From positions 9,446,151-9,510,150 of the forward strand of contig NC_135257.1 in the NCBI RefSeq assembly GCF_964204865.1: a stretch of 64,000 nucleotides of DNA, given 5' to 3'. The notes under the pieces are model-generated. The model saw only the letters and a program-made list of their open reading frames with translations. It made no database searches and was not told where the DNA came from. The number at the start of each line of letters is the position of its first letter. Within the stretch, counting starts at the first letter, position 1. The stretch comes from Styela clava (Eukaryota > Chordata > Ascidiacea > Stolidobranchia > Styelidae). A program made the translations under genes and the position numbers. Below are positions 1 to 26,200 of this stretch, one piece after another.

Positions 1-2241
<2,241 letters not shown>

Positions 2242-2479
2242 AAAAGATGAAATGCAATATCATAGTCTCTATATGACTGTTCATTGATTCAGATTATGGA
2301 TTGAGCAATTGAGTCTTGTAGGAGGCTGTTGTTTATATAAAATTTATCATTCATTTGTTATCAAGTCAGAATGTTTATTATCTCATGTTAATTTATGTAG
2401 AATGTTTTTAAGTATTAATAATTTAATATAATCAATCATTTAATTTACGAATGTTACCGAACCCCGATTCAAAACTGAA

Positions 2480-2485
2480 AATAAA
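2480..2485 (+). promoter_or_regulatory. Polyadenylation signal of LRRC57
   Basis: AATAAA 239 bases after the LRRC57 stop and about 900 bases before the TGS1 start. It fits the end of the LRRC57 transcript. Confidence 0.6.
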
Positions 2486-3382
2486 ATTTATATAGAGAAT
2501 CGATTTGATGAAATATGAAACTAACAAATTCGAATTTCTACAAGATTAAAATGAGAGGATGACAAAACATGAAATTATCTTCAATTTCTCCTTTAGTATC
2601 TATTCAATAATGAGACAGCTCGTGCATGGAGGATTTTTGGATTCCTCTCTGTTGCGGGATGATTCATGCATGTAACTGACTTACTCTACTTTCAAAGTTC
2701 GTACATAGCAACAATTACCTGATAAGTATCTCTATATATTATGTCCAATTTAGAATCGTAACTAGCTGAGTTTTTTAGGTGACCTGGAATACTGCAAAGA
2801 TTAAACTTTATATGATGGCTCTGTCAACAAGGACTGCAAACTTATTTTTATTATTTTGTCATATTTTTGTGCTCTATAGAGATTTATATTCTCTCATGTA
2901 ACAATTTGCTGCTGAAATAATCCTACAATTATTGAATTGATTTACATAATACATTTAAGATAGGATTAATCTGTTGAGTAATTTAAAAATGCCTGTATTT
3001 GATCTCAAGGAAAACATTACATATAGTTTGCCATAATTTATAAACTCCCAATGCCCATTACATGACAGTGAGAGTAAATTTTTATTGTTGAAAATGCTCC
3101 TTTTTAATTTGTTTTAGGTACTTTTGTGTAAGAGTAAATGTGTTGTGTATAATAAATGTTTTTTTTTATCAGCTGAAAAGAGTTGAGACTATTTTTGCTA
3201 AAATGACAAAAATCATATGTAAGCTTGAAATGGGGTCATATGTGTGAAAGTATTCAGATAATACCCAGAAATTCCAACAAGGAAGATAGTCAAGCACTTC
3301 TTTGTAACAAGAAAAAGGGAGAGGAAGACATAGCTTTAAATAATTTACAACTTCGACCGTGGCACTGTCGGAAATATGCAAA
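2486..3382 (+). other. LRRC57-TGS1 intergenic region and TGS1 5' UTR
   Basis: AT-rich, without a gene. A long T run ending in atcag at about 3172 looks like a splice acceptor 210 bases before the TGS1 start and may mark a 5' UTR intron or trans-splice site. Confidence 0.4.
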
Positions 3383-14875
<11,493 letters not shown>

Positions 14876-15040
14876 CAGATGAAATTGAAACTCTTGTGGA
14901 TATTTATATGATGATGTATTTTTGCACACGATTTTTGCAAGTCTTGCAATGATTTTAAGAACAATCATAGTTACCTTCTTGTTTTACATTGTTCATATCA
15001 CTATAATGATACATTGCTGGAATTAGTCTTAACCAATATT

Positions 15041-15046
15041 AATAAA
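15041..15046 (+). promoter_or_regulatory. Polyadenylation signal of TGS1
   Basis: AATAAA 166 bases after the TGS1 stop. Confidence 0.6.
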
Positions 15047-15800
15047 AACATAATATGCATTACATAGAGATATGCAGCTATTTTAGATATGCTTTGGTTT
15101 GCAAATGGTTGTAAAAATTATGAAATGAAACAGCAAAGTCCCGACGTCTGTCAATTGTACCATATGCAAGTCCATTTTTATTTGTCATCGTTTCAACTCG
15201 CCAAAGGATAAGTAGAACTTGCGTCTTTGATCCATTTGTGCGCCATTTTAATTTGAGAGTCTGAGAATAAAATTTTAAATGAAATGAATATAAGAACCAT
15301 ATTTGACTTTCTGCACTTCTCAACACTTGAACACACTGGATACTACTGTATTGTACGTCAACACAGCGTTAGAAACTCCCTAAACCGCGCGTGTCATCCG
15401 CGTCGACTCCGAAGTATAATCAATTTCTGAATTAAATCTTACTGACGGTTAGCTTGGCCCCAGTCATTTCATTTAGTTAGTCGAGTCTCTTGTGAGCTTC
15501 TATAATTCGTGACTCTGGCCCACGAGCCCCATCCAACGCTGGGTTACTATAATGAGTGTATCAATCTCTAATAAAAGTGGGCCAAGAGAAGGTGACATCT
15601 GCACTTGATGCATTGGCTACTACATTACTAGCTGAACGAATACGGCACTATGCCCTGTAATTTGATTTATGCGCGGGACTTCTCGCTTGCACGCTTAAAG
15701 AAATAAAACCAACGCTTACTTTTAAAATGGAACATGCTGCTGATATATTAGGTGATTACTAGTAGTTGATTTTGTCTTGAGCGTGAAATGACTATTCCTC

Positions 15801-16850
15801 TTGATGCGTACCAATTGCGCAAGTTTGCGAAGCGATGTCAGTACCAACGAGTCAGTTGAAAGGACAGCGTGCCAGAATATGCCAGCATCCGATAAATATG
15901 GGGACAAAAATGCAACGATTTTCATTGTTAACTTTTCGGAACATATTGATTTTGTATATGACTGGCATGCCGAGTATTTGACGATAAAGATAATAGAGTG
16001 CATATTTGCGTTACTCTGCTTCGTTTTATTTGTTGCTCAGCTGACATACTTCGTTTTACAAAAACGTGTTGATGAGAAGAAATGGAAAGAGACTGCTGCA
16101 CCCAACCATAGAACAAAACTTCGAACGAAAAATGCTATGAACGTTTGTTTGTTTTTGGCTTGTCTTGCTGCGTGTGGAAGAGGAATCGTGTCTTTTTTAC
16201 CGGAAGCAACAGATGACCGTACCTGCAATTCTCAAAGAAAAGCAATGATGTTCTTATTTTATGCTTGTGAAACTTTAACGTATCTTGTGCTTTGGATCAA
16301 GCAAAGAACGCTATACTCCGAACCTATATTGAGGCATTTGTCGTCGAAATTCATTCGCTTTTGTAGTTGGTTTGTTCTCATAGTAATGATTGCTTGTCTA
16401 TTCTTGGCAATAATTTTAGTGACCGTATTTCATCATTATGAGGCAACAATGCACGGATGTGTTTCGACTCCTAGGATGACTGATGTTGAATATGGATTTG
16501 TCATATCGCTTTCTGTTACTTTCCAGGTCGGTCTTGTGTTTCTTTTTGCTTACCCCCTTATCAAACACCGGAGAGAGACCGAGTTAAATACGATAACAGG
16601 AGTAGTGAGGAGGGCTACAATTGCGACTGTTGTATGTGTTGTGAGTGAAGCAATAAGTGCATTATTTTCAATGTTACATCCTCGCCAAGAAGTTGAAATA
16701 TTTTCCTTTGTATATTACATTAATGTTTTAATTAATATATTTGGCATATTATTTTCTTTTACCGATTGGAGACATAGGCTTTTACCTTTGAGTTTACCAG
16801 CAAAAGAAAAAAGATGCGAAATCTATCACGTGAATGATCACAGTGGGTAA
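15801..16850 (+). CDS. Intronless seven-transmembrane receptor-like protein
   Basis: A 349-residue protein in one exon with seven clear hydrophobic spans at about 63-86, 112-133, 147-166, 184-210, 229-254, 270-292 and 300-322. The N-terminal tail carries glycosylation sequons (N16, N37, N44). A cysteine before span 3 (C142) and one in the loop between spans 4 and 5 (C220) could form the disulfide common in G-protein-coupled receptors. The usual DRY motif after span 3 is absent (WIKQRTLYSEP instead), and I see no NPxxY after span 7. I do not recognise the family; it may be a lineage-specific GPCR-like receptor. An ATG pair opens the frame and a later Met27 is a possible alternative start. An AATAAA lies only 13 bases after the stop. 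Confidence 0.75.
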   Translation: MMRTNCASLRSDVSTNESVERTACQNMPASDKYGDKNATIFIVNFSEHIDFVYDWHAEYLTIKIIECIFALLCFVLFVAQLTYFVLQKRVDEKKWKETAAPNHRTKLRTKNAMNVCLFLACLAACGRGIVSFLPEATDDRTCNSQRKAMMFLFYACETLTYLVLWIKQRTLYSEPILRHLSSKFIRFCSWFVLIVMIACLFLAIILVTVFHHYEATMHGCVSTPRMTDVEYGFVISLSVTFQVGLVFLFAYPLIKHRRETELNTITGVVRRATIATVVCVVSEAISALFSMLHPRQEVEIFSFVYYINVLINIFGILFSFTDWRHRLLPLSLPAKEKRCEIYHVNDHSG

Positions 16851-16862
16851 TCATAACTATAA

Positions 16863-16868
16863 AATAAA
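16863..16868 (+). promoter_or_regulatory. Polyadenylation signal of the receptor-like gene
   Basis: AATAAA 13 bases after the stop. A second AATAAA lies at about 16940. Confidence 0.45.
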
Positions 16869-16869
16869 A

Positions 16870-19800
16870 TAATCTTTTTCCATTGATCGATCCATTTGTA
16901 TTATAATCTTGTTCTGTTTTTTTGTACATAAAATGTGTTAATAAATTAATTACGGTAGCAATTTATACTATAACTAATTCTTCGAGGCTTCTGGACGTCT
17001 GACAAAATCAACAAACTTCAAGACAGGAAGAAGATATAGATATTGTAAGGAGATTATGTAGTGTGTACGATTCACGATTAGTCAAACATATGCTGACGTA
17101 ATGTTTGGGAATTTTGTTTTGAGATGCGTCATTTTGATATCCATGACGCATATAACGTCCTTGCCCAAATTAGTTCCGACAATAGAAACTGTAAAGACGA
17201 ATTTTGATTACTCGTATATATATTTGAATGTTTATATTTTATTGCAAAACCATACAATAGTTTTGGTCGAGACATTATAACAAACATCCGGTTAAGTCGA
17301 AATTTGACTCTCATCTCGAGGGTGGTATGACACGTCACCGTTTATGAAATATATGTATACAACAAATATATAAATATATGAAATAATGCTGAATATAGAA
17401 AATATTAATTTTGAGTCAAGCAGAATCATAATTCTTCAGAATGAACATGTTGTAGCCCAACGTTAATTGAATATTCGGTCTATGAAGTTAGATATCTGTT
17501 CTAAAAAAAATTTGAAATTCAATTTTAAAAGCGACTAGATATCATTGTTTGATCGATGCTATTCAATCGAAATACTGTATACCAGATCAAACCCAAAGTG
17601 AATAAGATGAGTTTCAAATTTGATATTTGACCTATTAATTTAAGTTATTCTTATTGGTTACATATTGCACAAATATCAACGTGAATTTATCATTGGATTC
17701 CGAGGGAACATAGATCTGAACAAACACAGCTACGATAATAGTGAGCAACATGCTTCCTTATTTAGTTTTTTCATATTTATTCTAGTTCACTGTTCGTCAT
17801 CCGCCTTCCTGAAACTTTGTGGATTGCTTGAGTGTGGGTCACAGGAGTCACCTACAAATTTCAACCGATGGGCTTCATGTTTGATAATTGCAAAACGTGC
17901 AGTTTATAAAATTGAAGACTAGACTCTTGTAACGCCAAAAATATATCAATCAACAGAATTTTGCAGATTACATAAAATTCAAAAAAAAACGGATTCTATG
18001 AACTGTTAATAAAACTATTAGGGTTTTTTCTTTTTTACATCATACCCATTGAAAATGTTTCTCAATACAAACAATGAATATAGGAACTTATGCGATGGCT
18101 CGAATGCAGATTTGCTTTTTTTGCGACGAGTATAAGCGAGTTGGCCAGCAGAATACAACTACCAACAATGAGCATCTGTAATGAATATACTTGTAACCGC
18201 GACCCGCTCTAGGTAGATGGTAACCCTGTATATAGGGCTTGCACACAAAAAAACATTCTATTTTTTTTTTCGTTTTTGTTAACTTATATCAGAAGAATAT
18301 TTTTTTCCCGTAAACTATTTTTGAGGAAAGGTGATATAGTATGGAAGTCTTTGAATTTTCAGCATATAGAAGAAACATTTCACGTATGTTCAATCCGTTT
18401 TTTTTTATCTAAACCCTTCTGTTTGTGTTTTGAATGAACTTGAACGATCCTTATTGAAAGAAAAAAATCAGATAATATACTACTTTCCAACATATGCCGA
18501 ATTACGAGAATTCTTGAAACGCTGACAAAATATCATTCATACTCAACGTCATTGCACCTTGTTGTCCCAGTGAGTTCAATTGAAGACAAATAGTACGCCG
18601 TATTTTCAACTAATTATGGGTGTTTTCTTGGTATCAGCTAAGTATAGCAACGTTTGCGTGCAATGCGGCCAGGTGTCTTTTTCTCATGACGAAAGCGCGA
18701 TTCGTCATTATTTGGGTACACTGTATAACAAAATGATAGAAATAAGTTAAAATAATATGTATATATATATTAACTATTCTTACTCACCCGAATTGAAGAT
18801 CTATTAAATCATGAATGTATCATATAGTGGCTAACGCTGTTTCTAATGAAGTCGAGCTTTATTGTATTATAATATTTCCGTTCGGATACATTCTGTCAAC
18901 ATAAAAAATATGGTCATCTAATTTTGAGGGCTCATGTGTTCAGTGACTCCATTTGACCGTGATTTATAATAGGATCCTTTCTTGACGACGCTGCGCTGCC
19001 CTTGTTTGCAGCGCGGGTTCTCTGTTTTTGAACTTCCTTCCTTTGATGCACACTGAGTTTGAATTTGTACCAGTCTTAAAGCCTGCGCTCAGTTTATTCT
19101 TTTCCGGCAAGAGGTCATATCTATTGAATACACAAAATGTTCGGGGAATAAAATAGTTGGTAACAATATGCAGGAAGTGATGTTTTACTTTCAACCTAAA
19201 CATCACCTAGGTCAAATACATTACACTTGGTCGAAATGTTTGCTCACAGCATAAAAACTGATTGAAATATGAGGGCATGGATTCAACAATGGTTAATAGT
19301 TAGTTCAATTTCAAAATTGGCAGAAAATAACAACTCAAAGTGTGAAGATGTTAATAATCACTTTCAAAATAAAAATGCCGCTAATTCTTTGAAGTATAGG
19401 TTGTAACTTCTTTAAATATTTTAAAACCAAAAAACTATTTCACGTGAAGACTTTTGCATTCTTTTATTAATTTTATATTCAAAGACGAGGAAGTGAGCTG
19501 TTATGAAGGGCTTGTCACGTACGAAATGTGAGATTATTTATAACTTAATACAGTATCCCTTTCGTGACTAAGATAAGTAATGATCATATATGAGATAATT
19601 TCCGTACACGCGCCTGATGTCACTACTATGCAAAACTACAATAAATGCGCAACAAGATTTTTCAAACAGATATTTCTTCTTTAAACCTATAAATGCGAGT
19701 AACTTTTATCGCATTTTTTCTCCCCTACCCTAATAGAGTTAGAGATAAGGTCAATATAATAGGAAGTGATCGATTGCCAGACATCATACTGACAAAACAG

Positions 19801-20200
19801 TAGGCAGAGATACCAGGTAGGCATGATAATTTGTATGGGGCAATTAAAAAAGATGAAAATATCTGCTAGTTTCTGAAAATAACTATGCATCCAGAGCAAA
19901 TTGGAGCTGTAATAGAGTGATTTGATGAGGGTTTGCTCATACGCCCCAACCCAATCGCGATTTGGTCTCTTTTGTAAATTAGATTTATGGCTTTGTATTT
20001 TAATTATTCAAGAAAGAATGAACCGTTTTTACTCACCCTGCCTAGAATGACTCATTTGTGCCAATGCGATGATTCCGAATGTTAGAATGTCCATATCCGC
20101 GGTTAAGCAAAAAGTTGAATTCCCCTACCAGAAAAAAGTAGTTTTTTCCTATCTGATAGAATCATAATATCATTATCAAGACTGTTCTTAACCCTTGTAA
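16870..20200. other. Intergenic region, no gene recognised
   Basis: About 3.3 kb of AT-rich DNA. Open frames on both strands are short, and none shows a domain, a signal peptide with a plausible follow-on, or a chain of in-phase exons. Confidence 0.5.
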
Positions 20201-20201
20201 A

Positions 20202-20211
20202 TTTTTCCAGG
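20202..20211 (+). promoter_or_regulatory. Splice acceptor one base before the chitinase ATG
   Basis: atttttccag ends at 20210 and the ATG follows at 20212. Either a 5' UTR intron ends here or the mRNA receives a spliced leader at this point. Confidence 0.5.
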
Positions 20212-23200
20212 ATGAAGCTCTTGCTATTCTCAATCCTTTGCTGCATGATTGCTGCTACGTGTATAGAAGGTAGAATACTTATGTAAACTATAAAATTCGT
20301 GCATGTTTAGGAAAGTCTTTTCCAATCAAGAGTTAATACAAATAGCGTATATTTAAGTTATTAACATATTATATTAAGCGTTATTTAATTAAGCTACTAC
20401 TCGACAATGAATCATTTCATATAATATTTTTTAGGCGTTGAACATGGAAAATATTTTGTCTGCTATTTCACCAATTGGTCACAATATCGCCCCGGCACCG
20501 GAAAGTTTAAAGCTGATGATGATGTAGATCCGAATCTATGTACCCACATCGTGTATTCATTCGTTGAAATTGGCAGCAATAACGAGGTGAATTGGCTCAC
20601 TGATTTTCATATAATATTTTTACTTAAAATTTATTTTTGTGATTTACTCTTCTATAATTTTGAATGATACTAAATGACCGTTTAAAAACTTTTTTGTCAG
20701 CTCAAACTCCGTGAATGGAATGGGGATCAGTTGATAAGACAATTAACGTCTCTTAAACAATCAAATCCTGAATTGAAAATTACGGCAGCTGTTGGAGGAT
20801 GGAACTTCGGTACAAAGCAATTCAGCATTGTTTGTCAGAGCGAAGCAAACATGCGGGTAAATTTTTTTTCTGTATCGACAAAAATACCGCTCATCGTTTT
20901 ATTACGACGTCCTGGATTTGAGAGTTTTCATTGTCTTAATTACAAATCAACAAAATCTTGTAGAAAAACTTTATCTTTGATTATGCACTGATATGTTCGA
21001 ATCTATACAAAACTTATTGAAATTTACTTAGTTATCGTCTTTTTTTTTATAATATCGACAAGTCGCAATCCTAAGTCGAGATCGAGATACCTGTCCCAGT
21101 CGATGTCTTAAAGGCTAGTCCAGGGATGGGAAAATTACGGCCCGCGGGCCGGATAAGGCCCACCGAAGTGTTTCATCCGGCCTACTTGTACCTGCTAGAA
21201 TTACGACTATAGTTTTTAAGGATATAAATTTCAGTTGAAAATTCCAATGAAACTAACGAAATTCAGCGGTTTAATAACTCAGGTAATAATTCAGTAATTC
21301 AGCGGTTCCCAAACGGCGAAAGAGAGAGAGGAGAGCCTCCGGCCCAGAAAGCGAGTCTAATGTCTGAAACAGGCCCACTCGTGAAATAATTGCCCACCCC
21401 TGGATTAGTCAAAATCCAACAGAGAATAACGCGTAAATGTATATATTCCTGTTCCAGCCAATTTAGTGCCAGAAGTAACAGTCGTTATAACTGCTGAGCT
21501 TACACAAAATATTTTTTCAGCATTTTGCCATCACATCAGTTTCGTTTTTGAGAGAATGGGGTTTTGATGGCCTTGATATGGACTGGGAATATCCAGGAAG
21601 TAGAGGATCTCCACCTGCAGACAAACAAAGATTCACACGTCTCCTAGAAGTAAGTTTCTAAACGATTAATTGATTGAAATTGAAAATAAATATTTGTAAA
21701 TAAATATAGATTTTTTTTAATACGAACCAAAAACCACAATAATTGATGAGCTCAGTCGCTCACTAGAGTCTTTCATCTTAAGCTATTTTGAAAGGTAAAC
21801 CAGGATTTAATAATTTATTGACAACATTCACATAGACATCGGAGCAATGTGCTTTGAGTTATTGGAAACGTGAGTGGACCTATGAATCTTTTCGATATTA
21901 TGTTGTTGTTCTTGTTGATATTATTCTTCTTCGTCATGATAAAATCGCTTTTCTTTTTGAACACTGAACCAATTGCTTTGAAATTTTCAGTGGTGAAAGA
22001 TTTTTTTTTTTGCCAGAAGGCTATTTATTTATTCCTAAATTTCCTATGAATCTTATGAGATCTATTATTTCATCCAAAATTGCGCTGTTTTATTTTTTAA
22101 TTATGGGAACACGGTTTTTAATCCGCCAAGCGTGACGGCTGACTGTGAAGATTCTTGCGACTGGAAACTCGAAAGTTTTTTGAGGGTACGGTACCGGTAA
22201 GGACTGCTTCGCTCTGGTCCACGTGCATATATTTGAGCGTTGCTCTCTTGTTGCTACAACGCCCCTTTTCGATTCCCAATGCAGCCATAACGTACTTGGT
22301 AAATCGTATTTCATCGATCATATATATTTGCTATTTCAAAGACTGGCTCAAAGTGTATGTCGAGTCCTGAGTCACGCATCCCGGCTAGTTGACTTCGAGT
22401 CTCTTAGTTTTATAGATGGTGAATCGATTTGAGTAATAGGCTACTACAACATAAGACAGAAGAAAAGTCATTGCGTTGCAAAATTCCCCTTTCAGTCACA
22501 AATTTAACTCTGATTTTTAAATTCATGTTTGCAACCTGAAACTCAAACGCTTTGGGGTAGATTATTGTTCTTTTTATTCTCATTTTCTTGATATTTACAT
22601 TCAAACGCGGAATTGTGGTTTTTGACAAAGAAAGTCTTTGACAAGTGCATTTTCATTTTATTTTTCTCGTGCGATATTTTGAGACAATCATGTGTACATA
22701 TACCACATGTTATCTATCATCTGCCTGTTCCCATCATCATACGTCAGACCATTATAACAAACAAAACAAAGAAATGCCGTAATATTCCCACATGAAGATC
22801 CAAACTCGACGGCTTGACTCTGACCCCGTATTGTCCTGAAATAAAACTGGAAAGTAATTTGGCCATCTCTGGTGATATTTTGACTTATATAGCTTAGAAT
22901 TGGTCGTAATATTGCCGCTTTTTTTAAAGTGCGATCGCATGGTAAACAAGAGAGCTATGCTCAAATATATGGACACGTAGCGCAATAATGGCAATAACCC
23001 AATGGCAATAATTTTGATGACGTCATAGCAAAAAAAAAAGTAATAGCCTTCTGGAGAAAAATTTTATCTTTAACCACTGAAAATTTCAAAGCAATTGGTC
23101 CAGTATTCGAAGAGAAAAGCGACTTTTTAAAAACGTGTCAAAGAACAAGAACAACAACAACAACATAATATTGAAACGATCGTTATGTCCACTACGTGTC

Positions 23201-26200
23201 CAACAAGCCTTGTATTTAAACAATCTAAACTTGAAAATAATACTTTGATCAGCAGTCCTTCTCGTTAGTTCATTTACGGAATTTTTTTTGCGAACGACCT
23301 CTGTTAATTGTGAAAACGGATCGGAATGGAAGTTTTAAAATTAAATATATTGAAACACTGCACTGACATACAATGAACTTTATAAAATGATAATATTTTA
23401 AAACCATATTGTTGAATTATTAATTTTAAAAAGACATTACTAATGAAAGTTATAATTTGTACATTTTCTTCAGAGAATAAAAATAGAATTGAAAGTCCGC
23501 TAACTGTTATCTGCATATATATATATATGATTCATGCTACCGTCAGCATATTTTTATCACTTTTTTTTTACTTTTACAGATACTGATGGAAGAGTATGTG
23601 TATGAGGCTTCTACTACGGGGGAACCGCGGCTTCTCTTGACTGCAGCTGTTGCTGCTGGAGTACCAACTGTAGATGCCGGATATGAAATATCCAAAGTTT
23701 GCGAGTGAGGAAATACAAATCACCATTATTTTCTTCATAATCAAATTCATAGTGGAATCCAACCACAGCAGCGAGGCATTTTATTTATGATGGTCATTAG
23801 AACATTTGGTCAGACAGTGAGAATAAATAACCACAAAAATACTTTATTACTCAAGTTATTCAATTTTTTATAGAATTTTGGATCTCGTTCATTTAATGTC
23901 TTATGATTTGCACGGAGCCTGGGAAAATACAACTGATCATCACAGTGCACTTTATCCAGGAACAGTGGATTACGGTAGCGACGACAGACGGAATTTCAAT
24001 GTGGTATGATATCAAGCTGTTTGGTCATTATTCAATTTTCACTTTTCCGGTAAAGACCGATGCTATTAATCCTGGTTACAAAGAGAATAGCAACGTATCA
24101 TATCGGCTCAATGGTACATGAGTAGGATTATGAATGTATGAATATCGCAAAGTTAGACATTTTGGATTGAAATTAGCAAATAGTAACAACTACAACCTTA
24201 CGGCAAATTAGCTCCTTTCTAGGCAACTATACACCCTGAAGAGTTTATACCGGAACTGAAGAATTATGACTGAAATCCTCATTTCGGGTATTGTCGTTGC
24301 TCAATCACCAGTTTTCTCATGACTTCAGTTTCTGATACGTTTTGCAAAATATTTATCACATATTTATCAATTTTTCCCGTTTACGTATTCACCACCGATT
24401 CCTGTATATATACCTATATTAATTCATTAGAGTGATTAGACTACGGGCGTGAAGGCTGAAATTGAGCTCCTGAGCTGTCCATGCAGATAAATCAGAATTC
24501 TCAGCTGCGATAACTACTATCAGTATGCCCAAACATAAAATAGCTGACAGAACGTTTATAATATCGTTTGGTAATTTCACAAAATTTTATATTTTTTGAA
24601 TTTTATAGGATGACGCACTCAATCATTGGCTGGGTAATGGATGTTCACCAGAAAAGATGGTACTTGGCATACCTTTATATGGAAGGTTTGAAAATTTCTA
24701 GTTTTAGGTCATCTAATAACTAGAAATAACATTTTGTTTTGCATCGAAAAAAAGTCTGATGACATCATAAATAATGGCCACAAAATAGGCGGTAAAATGC
24801 CTTAGAATCGGGGTGCGAATCTCCAAACGATCAAAATGAGTTTATTTGTGGTATGACCAGGCGGATGGTGACTTTACCGCTTTGTAAGCTTCAGGCGTCT
24901 CTGTTCAAATGGGGTCTTCTTTTTCTCGCCATGGTAAATACTTACAATCGAGTCGTTTGTTAATCGACCTTCGACATTGAGTTTATAAAATGGGAAAATA
25001 AATCAGGTAATACGTGTTGAAGAACATAATATGCGTACCAAGTCGCATATTCCCCGAAATCTGAATGGCTGAGCGAGTATAACTTATAAATATAAAATCT
25101 AACATTTGTCAATACCATTTTAGGGGTTACACATTGGCTGATCCCAGCAAAGGCGGATATGGAGCTCCCGCTAGTGGTGCATGTACAGCCGGAACGTATA
25201 CAAGAGAAGCTGGTTTTCTGGCCTACTATGAGGTAATTATTACGTATCTTGAATTGTGCAATATTTTTTATAATGCGCTAGGACTAGAATATGACAAAAA
25301 GCTTCATATGCTTGTTTTTTAGATTTGCGCGAAGACGGGTACAATAAGTGTCAATTCTGACGCAGAAGCACCTAATATTGTCACCGGAGATCAATGGATT
25401 GGTTATGAAAATGTATTATCAGTCGGCAAAAAAGTATGTATAATTTAACGTTTGTGGAATGTAACTGTCATAATTTTTATTACTGATCAGATATACATAA
25501 CTATTTATACACATATTATGTATACACAAACAAAAACGCTACTGCGACAACTTTTTTGCATGTTACAACAACTGTTATGTTACACAACGAATTAAAAATA
25601 TACACCTCGATTTGCATCCATTTATTTTCACTGACACACTGAAATGTTACATAGCCTATATCACGAGTATGATAACATAAAGACGCTTTTTCATGTATTA
25701 TCAACCTTGATTGCATTGTCAAATTCTTCAAAAGGTCGACTACTTGAAATCATACAATCTTGCCGGTGCTATGATCTGGAGTTTGGACCTTGATGACTTT
25801 GATGGTATTTGCCCAACTGCGAAGAAGTATATACTGTCCCGGTAAATATTATCACCGTATGAGTAGACCAAGAAACAAATTTATAAAATCAATTTTCCGC
25901 CATGTAAAAAAGTGAACAAACATTTAATCTGCTCGCTAAGAATTTAACTTTGTCTACTTGCGGACCAAAGTAATGAAAGAGGTATTTTTTAAGATTTGAA
26001 AAAAGTCCAAACTAGTATAGTGTATTTAAACAACTTTGAACCTAGCATGAAACGAAATGTACTGTATTTTCTACTCTTCCACTCTAGTATATAATGCCCC
26101 TGTGTGTTCTTTTACTTGTTACAAACAGAGAAATTAAATCGAAACTACATAATGGAGCAGCGGATGATAATGCGTGTTACCCTATGGTAACAACGACCGC

